This document shows, piece after piece, positions 51,725 to 61,002 of a stretch of DNA of 64,000 bases. Within the stretch, counting starts at the first letter, position 1, and every line of letters begins with the position of its first letter. The notes under the pieces were generated by a model that searched no databases, was not told the DNA's origin, and saw only the letters and a program-made list of their open reading frames with translations. The DNA is from Serinibacter salmoneus (GTDB lineage: Bacteria; Actinomycetota; Actinomycetes; Actinomycetales; Beutenbergiaceae). The translations under genes and the position numbers were made by a program. Where the stretch lies: positions 2,858,973 to 2,922,972 of the forward strand of contig NZ_PDJD01000001.1 of assembly GCF_002563925.1 (NCBI RefSeq), in the 5' to 3' direction.

Positions 51725-52546
51725 TCAGTCCGGTTCGACCACCAACTCGATCAGCGCGGTGAACCAGGTCCGGGTCGGCTCGGCCGCCCCGGTCGACCCA
51801 GCCGCACCCACCCCCGAGCGCTCGCCATCGCCGGCGATGTAGACCTCGCGCGTCGCGGCCACGTACCCCGCGATGAGGATCTGGGCCGCGGCGACCGGCG
51901 CGGTCCGCAACCGCAGTCGCAGCCGGGCCAGGATCCGCTCCAGCACGTCCGCCACACGCGCCAGGTATGCCTGGCGCAGGGCGGCGAACGCCTGGGCAAC
52001 CTGCGCATCGCGCAGCGCGAGGAGCTCGAACTCCAGGTTCATCTGGTGCCACTGGCGCTCGCCGTGCACATCCGCCAACACCTCGGCCAGGATCGCCTGG
52101 ACGATCGGGCGCTCCAGAGCACTCCCCGGCTCCACTCCAGGCCCGGGCACCGCAGGGCGCGGCGCACCCGCTTCTCGCGCCTCTCGCGCCTCTCGCGCCT
52201 CTCGCGCCTCTCGCGCCTCTCGCGCCTCTCGCGCCTGCCGCGCCTCCCGATTGGCCAGTCCCTGCGCGAGCAGCGCGGGATCGCGCGTCACCCGCTCCAC
52301 CACGTCCTCCAGGGCGTCGATGCGGGCATGGATCTCCCGGTCCGCGAGCGCCAGGAACAACTCCTCCTTGCTGGAGAAGTTGGAGTAGAACGCCCCCCGG
52401 GTGAACCCGGCCGCCTCACAGATCGCCTCGATGGAGGACTGCGCCACCCCCGCCTGCGCGAAGGTCGCGTAGGCGGCGTCCAGCAGGCGCTCGCGGGTCG
52501 CGCCTCGGCGGCGGCTCGGGCGGTCATGGGGCGGTGTGGCGGTCAT
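51725..52546 (-). CDS. TetR-family regulator with an REA repeat insert
   Basis: 273 aa. N-terminal TetR helix-turn-helix (about 18-65: RERLLDAAYATFAQAGV, AICEAAGFTRGAFYSNF). Between the DNA-binding and ligand-binding parts lies an unusual run of seven Arg-Glu-Ala triplets (about 103-124), probably an extended charged helix. The C-terminal domain is all helical. Divergent from the MMPL exporter gene, whose promoter region carries two overlapping operators; it is therefore the likely repressor of the exporter. Confidence 0.92.
   Translation of the reverse strand: MTATPPHDRPSRRRGATRERLLDAAYATFAQAGVAQSSIEAICEAAGFTRGAFYSNFSSKEELFLALADREIHARIDALEDVVERVTRDPALLAQGLANREARQAREAREAREAREAREAREAREAGAPRPAVPGPGVEPGSALERPIVQAILAEVLADVHGERQWHQMNLEFELLALRDAQVAQAFAALRQAYLARVADVLERILARLRLRLRTAPVAAAQILIAGYVAATREVYIAGDGERSGVGAAGSTGAAEPTRTWFTALIELVVEPD
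52174..52236 (-). repeat. 9-bp microsatellite in the TetR gene
   Basis: CTCGCGCCT repeated seven times without a mismatch, encoding REA on the minus strand. Loss or gain of units keeps the frame and changes only helix length. Confidence 0.97.
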
Positions 52547-52578
52547 GCGTCCTCAGGGTGCTCACAGGTAGGACATGT

Positions 52579-52613
52579 CGATACAGCAGCGTATTCGATA
52601 CAGTCGTGTATCG
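52579..52613. promoter_or_regulatory. Two overlapping TetR-type operators
   Basis: CGATAC-N6-GTATTC (52579-52596) and CGATAC-N6-GTATCG (52596-52613) follow each other with a 17-bp step, sharing the half-site boundary. The second is perfectly symmetric. They lie in the gap between the TetR gene and the exporter gene. Confidence 0.75.
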
Positions 52614-52666
52614 GATTCAACGGCGAGTCCGGCCCGCACCCGAACCGGCGCACCACGGAGGACTCG

Positions 52667-55426
52667 TTGTCGTCACTGCTCTTCGCCCTGACCCGATGGG
52701 TGATCCACGCCAGGCGCCTGGTGATCTCCCTGTGGCTTGTGGCCTTCGTCGCCATCTCCGGCGGCGCCGTCGCCATCAATCAGGGCTTCGACAGCGCCAT
52801 CTCCATCCCGGGCACCGAGTCCCAGGACGCACTGGAGAGCCTCAGCGCCGTCTTCCCCGAGATCGTGGGTGCCAGTGCGCAGGTCATCGTGGTCGCGCCC
52901 GAAGGCACATCCGTGCTGGACCCGAGCATCACCGAACCGGTGGACCAGGCCGTGGAGGACTTCCAGGCCGTGGACCACGTGGTCGCCGTCTCGGAGATCG
53001 ACGGCGACCTGCTGGCGGCCGACATCAGCGACGACGAGCAGGCCGCCCTGTTGACCATCCAACTCGACCAGGGCGAACCCTCGGTCACGGACGAGACCAA
53101 GGACGAACTCCGCGACGTGGCCGAGGACCTCGCGGCCGCGCTGCCCGAGGGGACGCAGTCCGAGATCGGCGGCTCGCTGTTCGCCGTGGAGATCCCCGGC
53201 TTCACGGCCACCGAGGCGCTCGGCGTGATCGTCGCCTTCTTCGTGCTGGTGCTGGCGCTCGGCACCGTGGTCGCCGCGAGCCTCCCGCTGGTCAACGCCA
53301 TCCTCGGCGTGGCGCTCACCACCGTGCTGATGCTCGGGGCCACCTCCGTGGCCTCGATCAACACCACCACACCGCTGCTCTCGGTCATGCTCGGCCTGGC
53401 CGTGGGCATCGACTACGCCCTGTTCATCGTCTCGCGTCACCGCGACCAACTGCGCGAGGGCATCGACGTACACGAGTCGATCGCGCGCGCCGTGGCCACG
53501 GCGGGATCCGCCGTCATCTTCGCCGGCCTGACCGTGATGATCGCGCTGGTGGGACTCAGCGTGGCCGGGATCCCGTTCCTGACCACCATGGGGATCGCGG
53601 CGGCCGCCGGGGTGGGCGTGGCCGTCCTGGTCTCCCTCACCTTCCTCCCGGCGCTGCTGGCCGTGGTCGGTCCCCGCCTGCTCAGCCGCCGCGCCCGCCG
53701 CAGCCTGAACCAGGGGACGGCCGGCGGGGAGCAGTCCCGCAAGCCCGCCGGGTTCTTCGCCGGATGGGTCCGCGTGGTCACGGCCAAGCCCGTGCTCACC
53801 CTGGTCACGCTCGTCGTGGCCGTCGGCGCCCTGGCCCTGCCGGCGCAGAACCTCAAACTGGCCCTGCCCGGCGCCGGCAGCCTCCCCCAGGACAACAGCG
53901 CCCGGATCACCTACGACCTGGTCTCCGAGCACTTCGGTGAGGGCTACAACGGCATGCTGCTGCTGACCACGCCGATCGTCACCAGCACCGACCCGGTCGG
54001 CCTCATGGAGGATCTCGCCGAGGAGATCTCCGCGCTCCCCGGGGTCGTGGACGTGCCGCTGGCCACGCCCAACCAGGACGCCACGGTCGGGGTCATCACG
54101 GTGATCCCGCAGGACGGTCCGACCACTCAGGAGACGGCCGACCTGGTGCACCAGCTGCGCGAGGACCGTGAGGTCCTGAACGAGACCTACGGTGTGGACC
54201 TCCAGGTCACCGGGTTCACCGCCGCGGGCATCGACGTCTCGGAGAAGCTCGGCGCCGCGCTCCTGCCGTTCGGGGTGGTGGTGGTGGGTCTCTCCCTCAT
54301 CCTGCTCGCGATGGTGTTCCGCTCCGTCTGGGTGCCGATCACCGCCACGCTGGGCTACATCCTGTCCGTGGCCGCCGCGTTCGGGGCGTCCACGCTGGTG
54401 TTCGAGTACGGCTGGTTCGGGGGGCTGCTGAACGTCACCGACACCGGCCCCATCATCAGTTTCATGCCGATCCTGCTGATGGGCGTGCTGTTCGGACTCG
54501 CGATGGACTACGAGGTCTTCCTGGTCTCCCGGATGCGGGAGGAGTACGTGCACGGGAAGGACGCACGCGCCGCCATCCACGCCGGGTTCCGGGGCTCGGC
54601 CTCGGTGGTGACCGCCGCCGCGATCATCATGATCGCCGTGTTCGTGGCCTTCGTGCCGCACGGTGATCAGAACATCAAGCCGATCGCGCTGGGGCTCGCG
54701 ATCGGTGTGGCCGTGGACGCGTTCGTGGTCCGCATGGCCCTCATCCCCGCGATCATGACCCTGCTGGGTGATCGTGCCTGGTGGATCCCGCGCTGGCTGG
54801 ACCGCCTGCTGCCCACATTCGACGTGGAGGGCGAGGGGCTGGTGCGCGAGCTGGATCTGGCGCAGTGGCCCGATCAGGGGGTGGTGGTCGCCGCCCGCAA
54901 CCTGCGGGTGACCGACGCCCACTCCGAGGTGCTCCCCGCCACCAGCCTGGAGGTGCCCGACGGCGCAGCCCAGGTCGTGACGGCCACCTCACCCCGCCAG
55001 GTACAGGCGTTCCTGCTCAGCGTGGCCGGGCGCCTGAAGGTCACCGAGGGCGATGTGAAGGTCGACGGTTTCCTCCTGCCGGATCGCGGCGCCCGCGTGC
55101 GCCGACTGGTCGCGGTGCTACACGCCCAGGACGTCGCCGGACCGCAGGCCGCCGCCGTAGCCCTGAACGCCGCTCGGCGCGACGGCGCCCGCGTGGCCGT
55201 GGTCGACCTGACCGCCGCCGCGGACCTGCCGCGCGACCTCGCGGCGCTCGCCGAGGCGGCCCCCTCGGGGCTGGCCGTGATCGCCGGGGCCCTCACCTCC
55301 GCCGTCGAGCACGCCGGGGTGCGTGACCTGCCGGTGCACGACCTCGACACGCCCACCCCCGACACCACCCCCGACATCGACACCGCCCACACGGCATCGC
55401 ACGCGACCGAGGAGATCCACGCATGA
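52667..55426 (+). CDS. MMPL-family exporter with ABC-like C-terminal domain
   Basis: RND-type membrane exporter of 919 aa. Two MMPL repeats, each one span plus an outer domain and a five-span bundle, with the proton-relay type segments LGLAVGIDYALFIVSRHRDQ and GVLFGLAMDYEVFLVSRMRE. The last ~180 residues are cytosolic and read like an ABC ATPase fold (SLEVPDGAAQVVTATSPRQV, AGRLKVTEGDVKVDGFLLP) but with no Walker A lysine and no LSGGQ, so probably inactive. TTG 52667 is the start, 4 nt after GGAGGA. Overlaps the next gene by 4 bp. Confidence 0.93.
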   Translation: MSSLLFALTRWVIHARRLVISLWLVAFVAISGGAVAINQGFDSAISIPGTESQDALESLSAVFPEIVGASAQVIVVAPEGTSVLDPSITEPVDQAVEDFQAVDHVVAVSEIDGDLLAADISDDEQAALLTIQLDQGEPSVTDETKDELRDVAEDLAAALPEGTQSEIGGSLFAVEIPGFTATEALGVIVAFFVLVLALGTVVAASLPLVNAILGVALTTVLMLGATSVASINTTTPLLSVMLGLAVGIDYALFIVSRHRDQLREGIDVHESIARAVATAGSAVIFAGLTVMIALVGLSVAGIPFLTTMGIAAAAGVGVAVLVSLTFLPALLAVVGPRLLSRRARRSLNQGTAGGEQSRKPAGFFAGWVRVVTAKPVLTLVTLVVAVGALALPAQNLKLALPGAGSLPQDNSARITYDLVSEHFGEGYNGMLLLTTPIVTSTDPVGLMEDLAEEISALPGVVDVPLATPNQDATVGVITVIPQDGPTTQETADLVHQLREDREVLNETYGVDLQVTGFTAAGIDVSEKLGAALLPFGVVVVGLSLILLAMVFRSVWVPITATLGYILSVAAAFGASTLVFEYGWFGGLLNVTDTGPIISFMPILLMGVLFGLAMDYEVFLVSRMREEYVHGKDARAAIHAGFRGSASVVTAAAIIMIAVFVAFVPHGDQNIKPIALGLAIGVAVDAFVVRMALIPAIMTLLGDRAWWIPRWLDRLLPTFDVEGEGLVRELDLAQWPDQGVVVAARNLRVTDAHSEVLPATSLEVPDGAAQVVTATSPRQVQAFLLSVAGRLKVTEGDVKVDGFLLPDRGARVRRLVAVLHAQDVAGPQAAAVALNAARRDGARVAVVDLTAAADLPRDLAALAEAAPSGLAVIAGALTSAVEHAGVRDLPVHDLDTPTPDTTPDIDTAHTASHATEEIHA

Positions 55427-57978
55427 GGACCGCACGCGCACCCCTGGGAACCGTCCTGGCGGCCGCGGTGATCGGGCTACTCGCCCTCGTGGTGGTGCTC
55501 TCCGCGATCGGGCGCCCCGCCTCCGGCGACAGCATCTCCACCTCGCGCAGCACCATGTCGGGGGCGATCGTCAACCTGGACGAGCCGACCGAGATCGACG
55601 GGCAGCTGGTGCCGCTCGGCCGGCAGCTGGCGGCGGAGATCGTGGCGAACCCGGGCCCCTACGACTGGACGGTGACCGGGGAGCCGGAGGCCGCCGACGG
55701 TCTCGCGGACGGCACCTTCGACGTGGTGGTGACCATCCCGGAGACCTTCTCCGCTGCCGCGATGTCCTTCGCCGACGAGCCGGGCCTGGCCACCTCGGCC
55801 ACGATCGACGTCGCCACCCGGCCGGGGACCTCGGCCGATGCCGACGCGGTGGCGCAGCTCATCACCTCCTCCGCCGCAGCAACGCTCGGCACCGACCTGA
55901 CCGAGAACTACCTGCAGAACGTGCTCATCGGGTTCACCACCACGGGCGAGCAGCTCGGGGAGGCCGCCGACGGCGCCAGCGACCTGGCCGACGGCGCCAC
56001 CCAGTCCGCGGACGGCGCCGCCCAACTCGCCGACGGATTGGGGCAGAGCGCCGACGGCGCCACCCAACTGGCCGACGGCACCCTCGCGCTGGCTGACGGC
56101 GCCTCGGCCGCCGCCTCCGGGGCCGGGGAGTTCGCCGCCGGCGCCGCGCAGCTGGCCGACGGGGCCGACCAGGCCGCCTCCGGTGTGCGGGAGCTCGCCA
56201 CCGGCACCGGCGCGCTGGCCGACGGTGCCGCGCAGTCCGCGGACGGCGCCGCCCAGCTCGCCGACGGCGCCGACCAGGCCGCCACCGGGATGGACGCACT
56301 CGCCACCGGGGGCGCGCAGCTCGCGACCGGGGCCGACGACCTCGCCGGCGGCGCGGAGGAGCTCGCGGCGGGTGTGGCCGCTTCCGCAGACGGCGCCTCA
56401 CAGTTGGCCGACGGCGTCGGGCAGCTCGCCGAGAACACCGGCGAGCTCACCGCGGGCGCCACGGGTGTGGCGGACGGCGCCGCCGGCCTCGCGACCGGGC
56501 TCGGGGACCTCGCCACCCAGCTGGACGGCCAGCTCCCGCAGCTCGAGGAGCTCGACGCCGGGGCGCAGGGGGTGGCCACCGGCCTGGCCGGCTACCTCGC
56601 CTTCCTGCAGGCCTCCTGCGACGCCGGCGAGACGATGGGTGCCGCGTGCGCGAGCCTCGGCGACCTCGGCGCGCTGGTCACCGGGGCGCAGGGCGTGAGC
56701 GCCGGCACCGCGGCACTCGTGGACCCGGCCACCGGGCTGCCGGCCGCGGCCGCCGGCGTGGACGCGCTCGCGACCGGGGCGGACGAACTCGCGACCGGGG
56801 CCCAGGGGCTCGCCGACGGCGTGGGCCAGCTCGCCGGCGGCATCACCGCCCTGAACGATCCCGCGCAGGGCGCACCCGCGCTCGCCGCCGGACTCGGTCA
56901 GCTCTCCGCTGGTGCCTCCGAGCTCGCGACCGGCGCCGATGGCCTGGCCACCGGGGTGACCGGCCTCAGCGGCGGCATCCAGGAGGCCAGCACGGGGATC
57001 TCGGGCCTCGCCGACGGCGCCGGGGCGCTGGCCGGCGGGGCGGCTGAGCTCTCCGCCGGGACCGGGGCACTGGCCGCGGGCGCCGACCAGGCCGCCGGCG
57101 GGGTGGAGCAGGTCGCCTCCGGCACGGGCGACCTCGCCGTGGGCGCCGGAGACCTGGCCTCAGGCGTGGGTGACCTCGCCGCCGGGACCGGGGAACTGGC
57201 CGCGGGCGCCGTGGGCCTCGCGGACGGCACCGGTCAGCTCGCCGAGGGCGCCGATGGCCTGGCCGATGGCACCTCCCAGATCGCCGAGGGGGCCGGTGAG
57301 CTCGCCGGCGGTCTCCAGACCGCCGTCTCGGAACTGCCGAGCTACACCGACTCCGAGGTGGACTCCCTCAGTGCCGCGATCGCCACACCCGTGACCGCCC
57401 CCTCGGTGGAGACCGGGGTGCCCGCCACCGGGATGGCAGCGGTCACGCTCATGCTGTGGCTCGGTGCCTTTGCCCTCCTGCTGACCTTCCCCGCCCTGCT
57501 CCCGACGGCGTTCGGTTCCGTGCGCTCCTCGCTGAGGCTGGCGCTCTCGGCACTGGCGCGCCCGGCCCTGTGGTCGCTGGCGCTGGGCGCCCTCGCCGGC
57601 GCGATCGTGGCCGGGTGGGCGCGCGCGGACGCCGGTGACTACCCGGCCGCGGTGCTGATCGGCGCGGTGAGCTCCCTGGCGTTCCTGCTGCTGCAGGCGG
57701 CGTTCGTCGTCGCGGCTCCCGTGCTCGGCCGGCTCCTGGCGCTGCTGCTCGCGGGCGTGGCGGTGGCCGCCGTCATCACACCGCTCGCCTGGGACTCCGC
57801 GCTGCCGACCGGCGCCGCGGCCGAGGCGCTCGCGGGGCTCCTGGTGCCGGGTGCGCCGAGCGGCACCGGGGCGCTGGTGATCGTGATCCTCTGGGGCGTG
57901 GCGGGCCTGGTGCTGACGTGGATGGCGACGGCGGCCCGCCGCACCACCCGTGTGGGGGCCCTGGAGCGCGCCGCCTGA
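55423..57978 (+). CDS. YhgE/Pip-type membrane protein with long heptad repeats
   Basis: 851 aa. N-terminal span (about 11-27), an extracytoplasmic YhgE/Pip domain (about 45-170), then about 430 residues of seven-residue repeats of the kind LADGAxQ or LATGAxx, predicted to form a long helical or beta-solenoid stalk, then five or six C-terminal spans (about 665-835). Relatives include the phage infection protein and putative exporters. The ATG overlaps the MMPL stop (ATGA), so both are made together, and TetR control should apply to both. Confidence 0.9.
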   Translation: MRTARAPLGTVLAAAVIGLLALVVVLSAIGRPASGDSISTSRSTMSGAIVNLDEPTEIDGQLVPLGRQLAAEIVANPGPYDWTVTGEPEAADGLADGTFDVVVTIPETFSAAAMSFADEPGLATSATIDVATRPGTSADADAVAQLITSSAAATLGTDLTENYLQNVLIGFTTTGEQLGEAADGASDLADGATQSADGAAQLADGLGQSADGATQLADGTLALADGASAAASGAGEFAAGAAQLADGADQAASGVRELATGTGALADGAAQSADGAAQLADGADQAATGMDALATGGAQLATGADDLAGGAEELAAGVAASADGASQLADGVGQLAENTGELTAGATGVADGAAGLATGLGDLATQLDGQLPQLEELDAGAQGVATGLAGYLAFLQASCDAGETMGAACASLGDLGALVTGAQGVSAGTAALVDPATGLPAAAAGVDALATGADELATGAQGLADGVGQLAGGITALNDPAQGAPALAAGLGQLSAGASELATGADGLATGVTGLSGGIQEASTGISGLADGAGALAGGAAELSAGTGALAAGADQAAGGVEQVASGTGDLAVGAGDLASGVGDLAAGTGELAAGAVGLADGTGQLAEGADGLADGTSQIAEGAGELAGGLQTAVSELPSYTDSEVDSLSAAIATPVTAPSVETGVPATGMAAVTLMLWLGAFALLLTFPALLPTAFGSVRSSLRLALSALARPALWSLALGALAGAIVAGWARADAGDYPAAVLIGAVSSLAFLLLQAAFVVAAPVLGRLLALLLAGVAVAAVITPLAWDSALPTGAAAEALAGLLVPGAPSGTGALVIVILWGVAGLVLTWMATAARRTTRVGALERAA

Positions 57979-58031
57979 GTCCGCTCCGCGCGATCGACGA
58001 GACGTCTCCGCCGGCGCGGTCGGCCCGAGGA

Positions 58032-58060
58032 CCCGGCCGCGCGAGGCGGCCGGGTAGATT
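58032..58060 (+). promoter_or_regulatory. Hairpin followed by a leaderless promoter
   Basis: CCCGGCCGC (58032-58040) pairs with 58046-58054 and may end the exporter transcript. TAGATT (58055-58060) is a -10 box ending 6 nt before GTG 58067. Confidence 0.6.
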
Positions 58061-58066
58061 CGCACG

Positions 58067-58699
58067 GTGAACTCCGCCGCGCTGTACGCCGCCACCGTGG
58101 ACCGGGTGGCCGCCCTCGCCGAGACCCTGAGCCCCGCGCAGTGGGGCACGATCGTGCCCGCGACACCGATGTGGAGCGTGCGCGACGTGCTTGCGCACCA
58201 GGCCGGGACCGCGCGCAACATCGTGGAGGGGGACATGGCCGACGCGCCGAGCCCGGCCTGGACCAACCGTCAGGTCGTGGCGCGTCGCCACACCGAGGCC
58301 GCGGACATGATCGCGGAGTGGCGGGAGTACGCCGCGCAGATCCCGGCCGAGGCGTTCGCGGGCGGCGGGGTGACCCCGGCGTGGGACGCGATCGTGCACG
58401 AGGCGGACATCCGCGAGGCCCTGGACCTACCGCGCGCCCCGGAGGAGACCTGGCGCTCGCTGCTGCCCTCCGTCGTAGCGGCGTTGAGCGCGAAGGTCGC
58501 GGTCAACGGGTTCGTGGTCACCACCCGCGAGCACACCTGGCGGGTGGAGACCCCGATCGCGGAGTTCGACTTCGCCGGGGACGACTTCGAGCTGCTGCGG
58601 GTGCTGTTCTCCCGGCGCACTACCCTGCAGATCGCCCAACTCTCCCCCGGCGTGGCGCACCTGGAGGCGGCCGCGATGTTCGGCCCCCGCAACTCCTGA
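58067..58699 (+). CDS. Maleylpyruvate isomerase-type mycothiol-dependent protein (DinB-like)
   Basis: Cytosolic protein of 210 aa with the MDMPI N-terminal fold: LYAATVDRVAALAETLSPAQW, PMWSVRDVLAHQAG (metal His), and a later VHEADIREAL carrying the second His. A C-terminal SCP2-like part follows. Members use mycothiol or serve as stress-related DinB enzymes; the substrate is unknown. The GTG start is probably leaderless. Convergent with modC, 14 bp away. Confidence 0.85.
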   Translation: MNSAALYAATVDRVAALAETLSPAQWGTIVPATPMWSVRDVLAHQAGTARNIVEGDMADAPSPAWTNRQVVARRHTEAADMIAEWREYAAQIPAEAFAGGGVTPAWDAIVHEADIREALDLPRAPEETWRSLLPSVVAALSAKVAVNGFVVTTREHTWRVETPIAEFDFAGDDFELLRVLFSRRTTLQIAQLSPGVAHLEAAAMFGPRNS

Positions 58700-58713
58700 C
58701 CCCGGGCCGGGCC

Positions 58714-59364
58714 TCAGCGGCGGGCGCGGCCGCCCGCCACCGGCACCACGGCGTCCGCGAGGCGCGCCACCTCACCGGCGTCGTGACTGACCAGCAGGCA
58801 CGGCACCGCCAGGTCGTCCACCAGGCGGCGCACCGCCTCGGCGATCTCACCGCGCGAACCGGCGTCCAACGCCGCGAACGGCTCATCCAGCAGCAGCGCC
58901 CGGGGTCGCGCACACACCGCGCGCGCGAGCGCCACGCGCTGCGCCTGCCCCCCGGAGAGGTCCCGGGCCCGCACCCCGGCGCGATCGGCCACGCCGAGTC
59001 GCGTCAGTTCCGCGAGCGCCTCCCGGCGCGCTTGCGCGCGCCGCACCCCCCTGGCACGCAGCGCGAACGCCGCGTTCTCCAGTGCGCTCAGGTGCCCGAA
59101 CAGCACATGCTGCTGCGGCACCAGGCCCACGCCCCGCCGCTCCGGGGGCAGGCGGGTGGCCGCGCCGTCGAGCACCATCCCGCCCAGGGTGATCTCCCCG
59201 GCGGCGGGAGCGAGCAAGCCCGCGACGGCGTGCAGCAGGCTGGTCTTCCCGGCACCGTTGGCGCCCACGAGGGCCACGATCTCCCCCGGCGCGACGGCGA
59301 GGCTCGCCTCGAGGGTGAACCCACCTCGCTCCAGACGAACCCCGGCCAGGGTGAGGTCGCTCAT
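58714..59364 (-). CDS. modC: Molybdate ABC transporter ATP-binding protein
   Basis: 216 aa, an ATPase energising the ModB channel. Walker A GANGAGKTSL (~36), Q-loop VPQQ, signature DLSGGQAQR, Walker B ALLLDEPFAALD and the switch His in VSHDAG. The C-terminal MOP domain found in many ModC proteins is missing, giving a short form. The ATG at 59364 overlaps the modB stop by 4 bp. Assignment to molybdate rests on modA and modB next to it and on the cofactor genes nearby. Confidence 0.88.
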   Translation of the reverse strand: MSDLTLAGVRLERGGFTLEASLAVAPGEIVALVGANGAGKTSLLHAVAGLLAPAAGEITLGGMVLDGAATRLPPERRGVGLVPQQHVLFGHLSALENAAFALRARGVRRAQARREALAELTRLGVADRAGVRARDLSGGQAQRVALARAVCARPRALLLDEPFAALDAGSRGEIAEAVRRLVDDLAVPCLLVSHDAGEVARLADAVVPVAGGRARR

Positions 59365-60209
59365 CGCCGCCACCACCCCAGCCACCGCGAGCGCAGCGCG
59401 ATCAGCACCACGGCGCAGATCACCATGAGCAGCAGCGCCATCGCGATCGCGGCATCCTGGTCCTGCTCGAGGGCGAGGTAGATCGCGATCGGCATGGTGC
59501 GGGTGGTGCCGGGGAAGTTCCCGGCGAAGGTGATGGTGGCACCGAACTCCCCCAGGGCGCGGGCGAAGCACAGCACGGCGCCGGAGACGATCGCGGGGGC
59601 GGCCGCGGGCAGCGTGATCCGCCGTGCGGCGTAGAAGGTCGAGGCTCCCAGGGTGGCGGCGATCTGCTCGTCGCGCCGGTCCATTCCCCGCAGGGCGCCC
59701 TCCACGGAGAGAACGAGGAACGGCATCGCCACGAACGTCTGGGCGAGCACCACCGCGGCGGTGGTGAACGGCAGCGTGATCCCCAGGGCCTCCAGCGCGC
59801 CGCCGAGCAGGCCGCGGCGCCCCAGCAGGGCCAGCAGGGCGACGCCGCCGACCACGGGGGGCAGCACCATGGGGAGGGTGACGACGGCGCGCCACACCCC
59901 CGCCCCGGGCAGGTCGCCCCGGGCGAGCAGCCAGGCGAGCGGCACGCCGAGCACCACGCTGATCACGGTGGCGCTCGCGGCGGTGCGCAGCGAGAGCCCC
60001 AGGGCCTGCACCACCGGAGCGGAGGTGACCGTGCCGGCCAGGTCCGCCCACGGGGCCTGCGCGATGAGCGCGATCAGCGGCAGCGTGAGGAACGCGAAGC
60101 CGAGCGCGCCGGGGATCAGGAGTTGCCAGGGTGGCAGGCGGCGCCCTCGGCGCGCTCCTCGGCCGGAGCGGCGGGCCGGTGCCGAGCGCACCGCGTTCGT
60201 CTCCCTCAT
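59361..60209 (-). CDS. modB: Molybdate ABC transporter permease
   Basis: 282 aa, a basic N-terminus then six membrane spans. The segment RRITLPAAAPAIVSGAVLCFARALGEFGATI is the ModB/CysT-type EAA and C-terminal motif. The ATG at 60209 begins 4 bp after the modA stop; a longer start at 60239 would overlap modA. Confidence 0.9.
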   Translation of the reverse strand: MRETNAVRSAPARRSGRGARRGRRLPPWQLLIPGALGFAFLTLPLIALIAQAPWADLAGTVTSAPVVQALGLSLRTAASATVISVVLGVPLAWLLARGDLPGAGVWRAVVTLPMVLPPVVGGVALLALLGRRGLLGGALEALGITLPFTTAAVVLAQTFVAMPFLVLSVEGALRGMDRRDEQIAATLGASTFYAARRITLPAAAPAIVSGAVLCFARALGEFGATITFAGNFPGTTRTMPIAIYLALEQDQDAAIAMALLLMVICAVVLIALRSRWLGWWRR

Positions 60210-60213
60210 CCCG

Positions 60214-61002
60214 CTATTGAACGACGAAACCCGCCGCACGCAGCACCTCGGCCCCCGCCGGGGAGGTCACGAGGTCCACGAAGGCCTGCGCGGCCTCGGG
60301 GTTCCGCGCGTCCTGAAGGGCGGTGATCAGGTCCTCATTCACCGCGGCCACGGTCTGAGGGGTCGGCACCTCGGTGACCTGCCCGCCGGCGGCCGCCGCA
60401 TCGGTGGTGTACACGAGCGCGGCATCCACCTCGCCGGCTCGGGCCAGGGTCAGCGCGCCGGACACATTCGCGGCGTAGGTGTCCACGGCCGGCGTGACCC
60501 CCGCGGCGTCGAAGACCTGCATGGCGGCCGCCCCGCACGGCACCTCCACCGCGCACACCGCGATGCGCAGGTCGGGGTCGGCGAAGTCCGCCAGACCCGT
60601 GACCCCGGCCGGGTTCCCCACCGGGGTGACGATGGTCAGCGTGTTGGTCGCGAACACCACCGGGTCCGTGGCCCGGTCCCCTGCCTGGGTCATCGTGACC
60701 CGGTTCGCCGTGGCCAGCACATCGGCGGGGGCCCCGGCAACCACCTGGGCGGCGAGCGCGGAACTCGCGGCGAAGGAGAAGGTCACGGTCAGCCCCGGAT
60801 GCTCGGCCTCCAGGTGCGCCCCGAGGTCGGTGAAGACCTGCGCCAGCGAGGATGCGGCGAGCACGACCAGGTCCCCGGAGATCTCCGCATCTGCGGCCTC
60901 CTGCCCCGTCACGGAGGGCGACGGCGTGGGGGCGGGTTCAGCGCATCCCATCAGCAGCGTCACGGCCACCGCGGGCAGGAGCGCCCACCGCCTCGCCCTC
61001 AT
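60214..61002 (-). CDS. modA: Molybdate-binding lipoprotein
   Basis: 262 aa. Lipobox LLMGC (cysteine near residue 20) then a Pro/Ser linker. The mature part shows the ModA pattern: LVVLAASSLAQVFTDLG, FSFAASSALAAQVVAGAPAD, and a later VSGALTLARAGEVDAALVYTTD with the conserved YxxD. The two cysteines in AVCAVEVPCG are common in actinobacterial copies. The ATG overlaps the fdhD stop (ATGA). Confidence 0.93.
   Translation of the reverse strand: MRARRWALLPAVAVTLLMGCAEPAPTPSPSVTGQEAADAEISGDLVVLAASSLAQVFTDLGAHLEAEHPGLTVTFSFAASSALAAQVVAGAPADVLATANRVTMTQAGDRATDPVVFATNTLTIVTPVGNPAGVTGLADFADPDLRIAVCAVEVPCGAAAMQVFDAAGVTPAVDTYAANVSGALTLARAGEVDAALVYTTDAAAAGGQVTEVPTPQTVAAVNEDLITALQDARNPEAAQAFVDLVTSPAGAEVLRAAGFVVQ

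Noticed and set aside
52673-54922. Minus-strand ORF of 749 codons across the MMPL gene
   Set aside because: His/Gly/Arg-rich shadow frame; the plus strand encodes a complete MMPL protein with conserved motifs.
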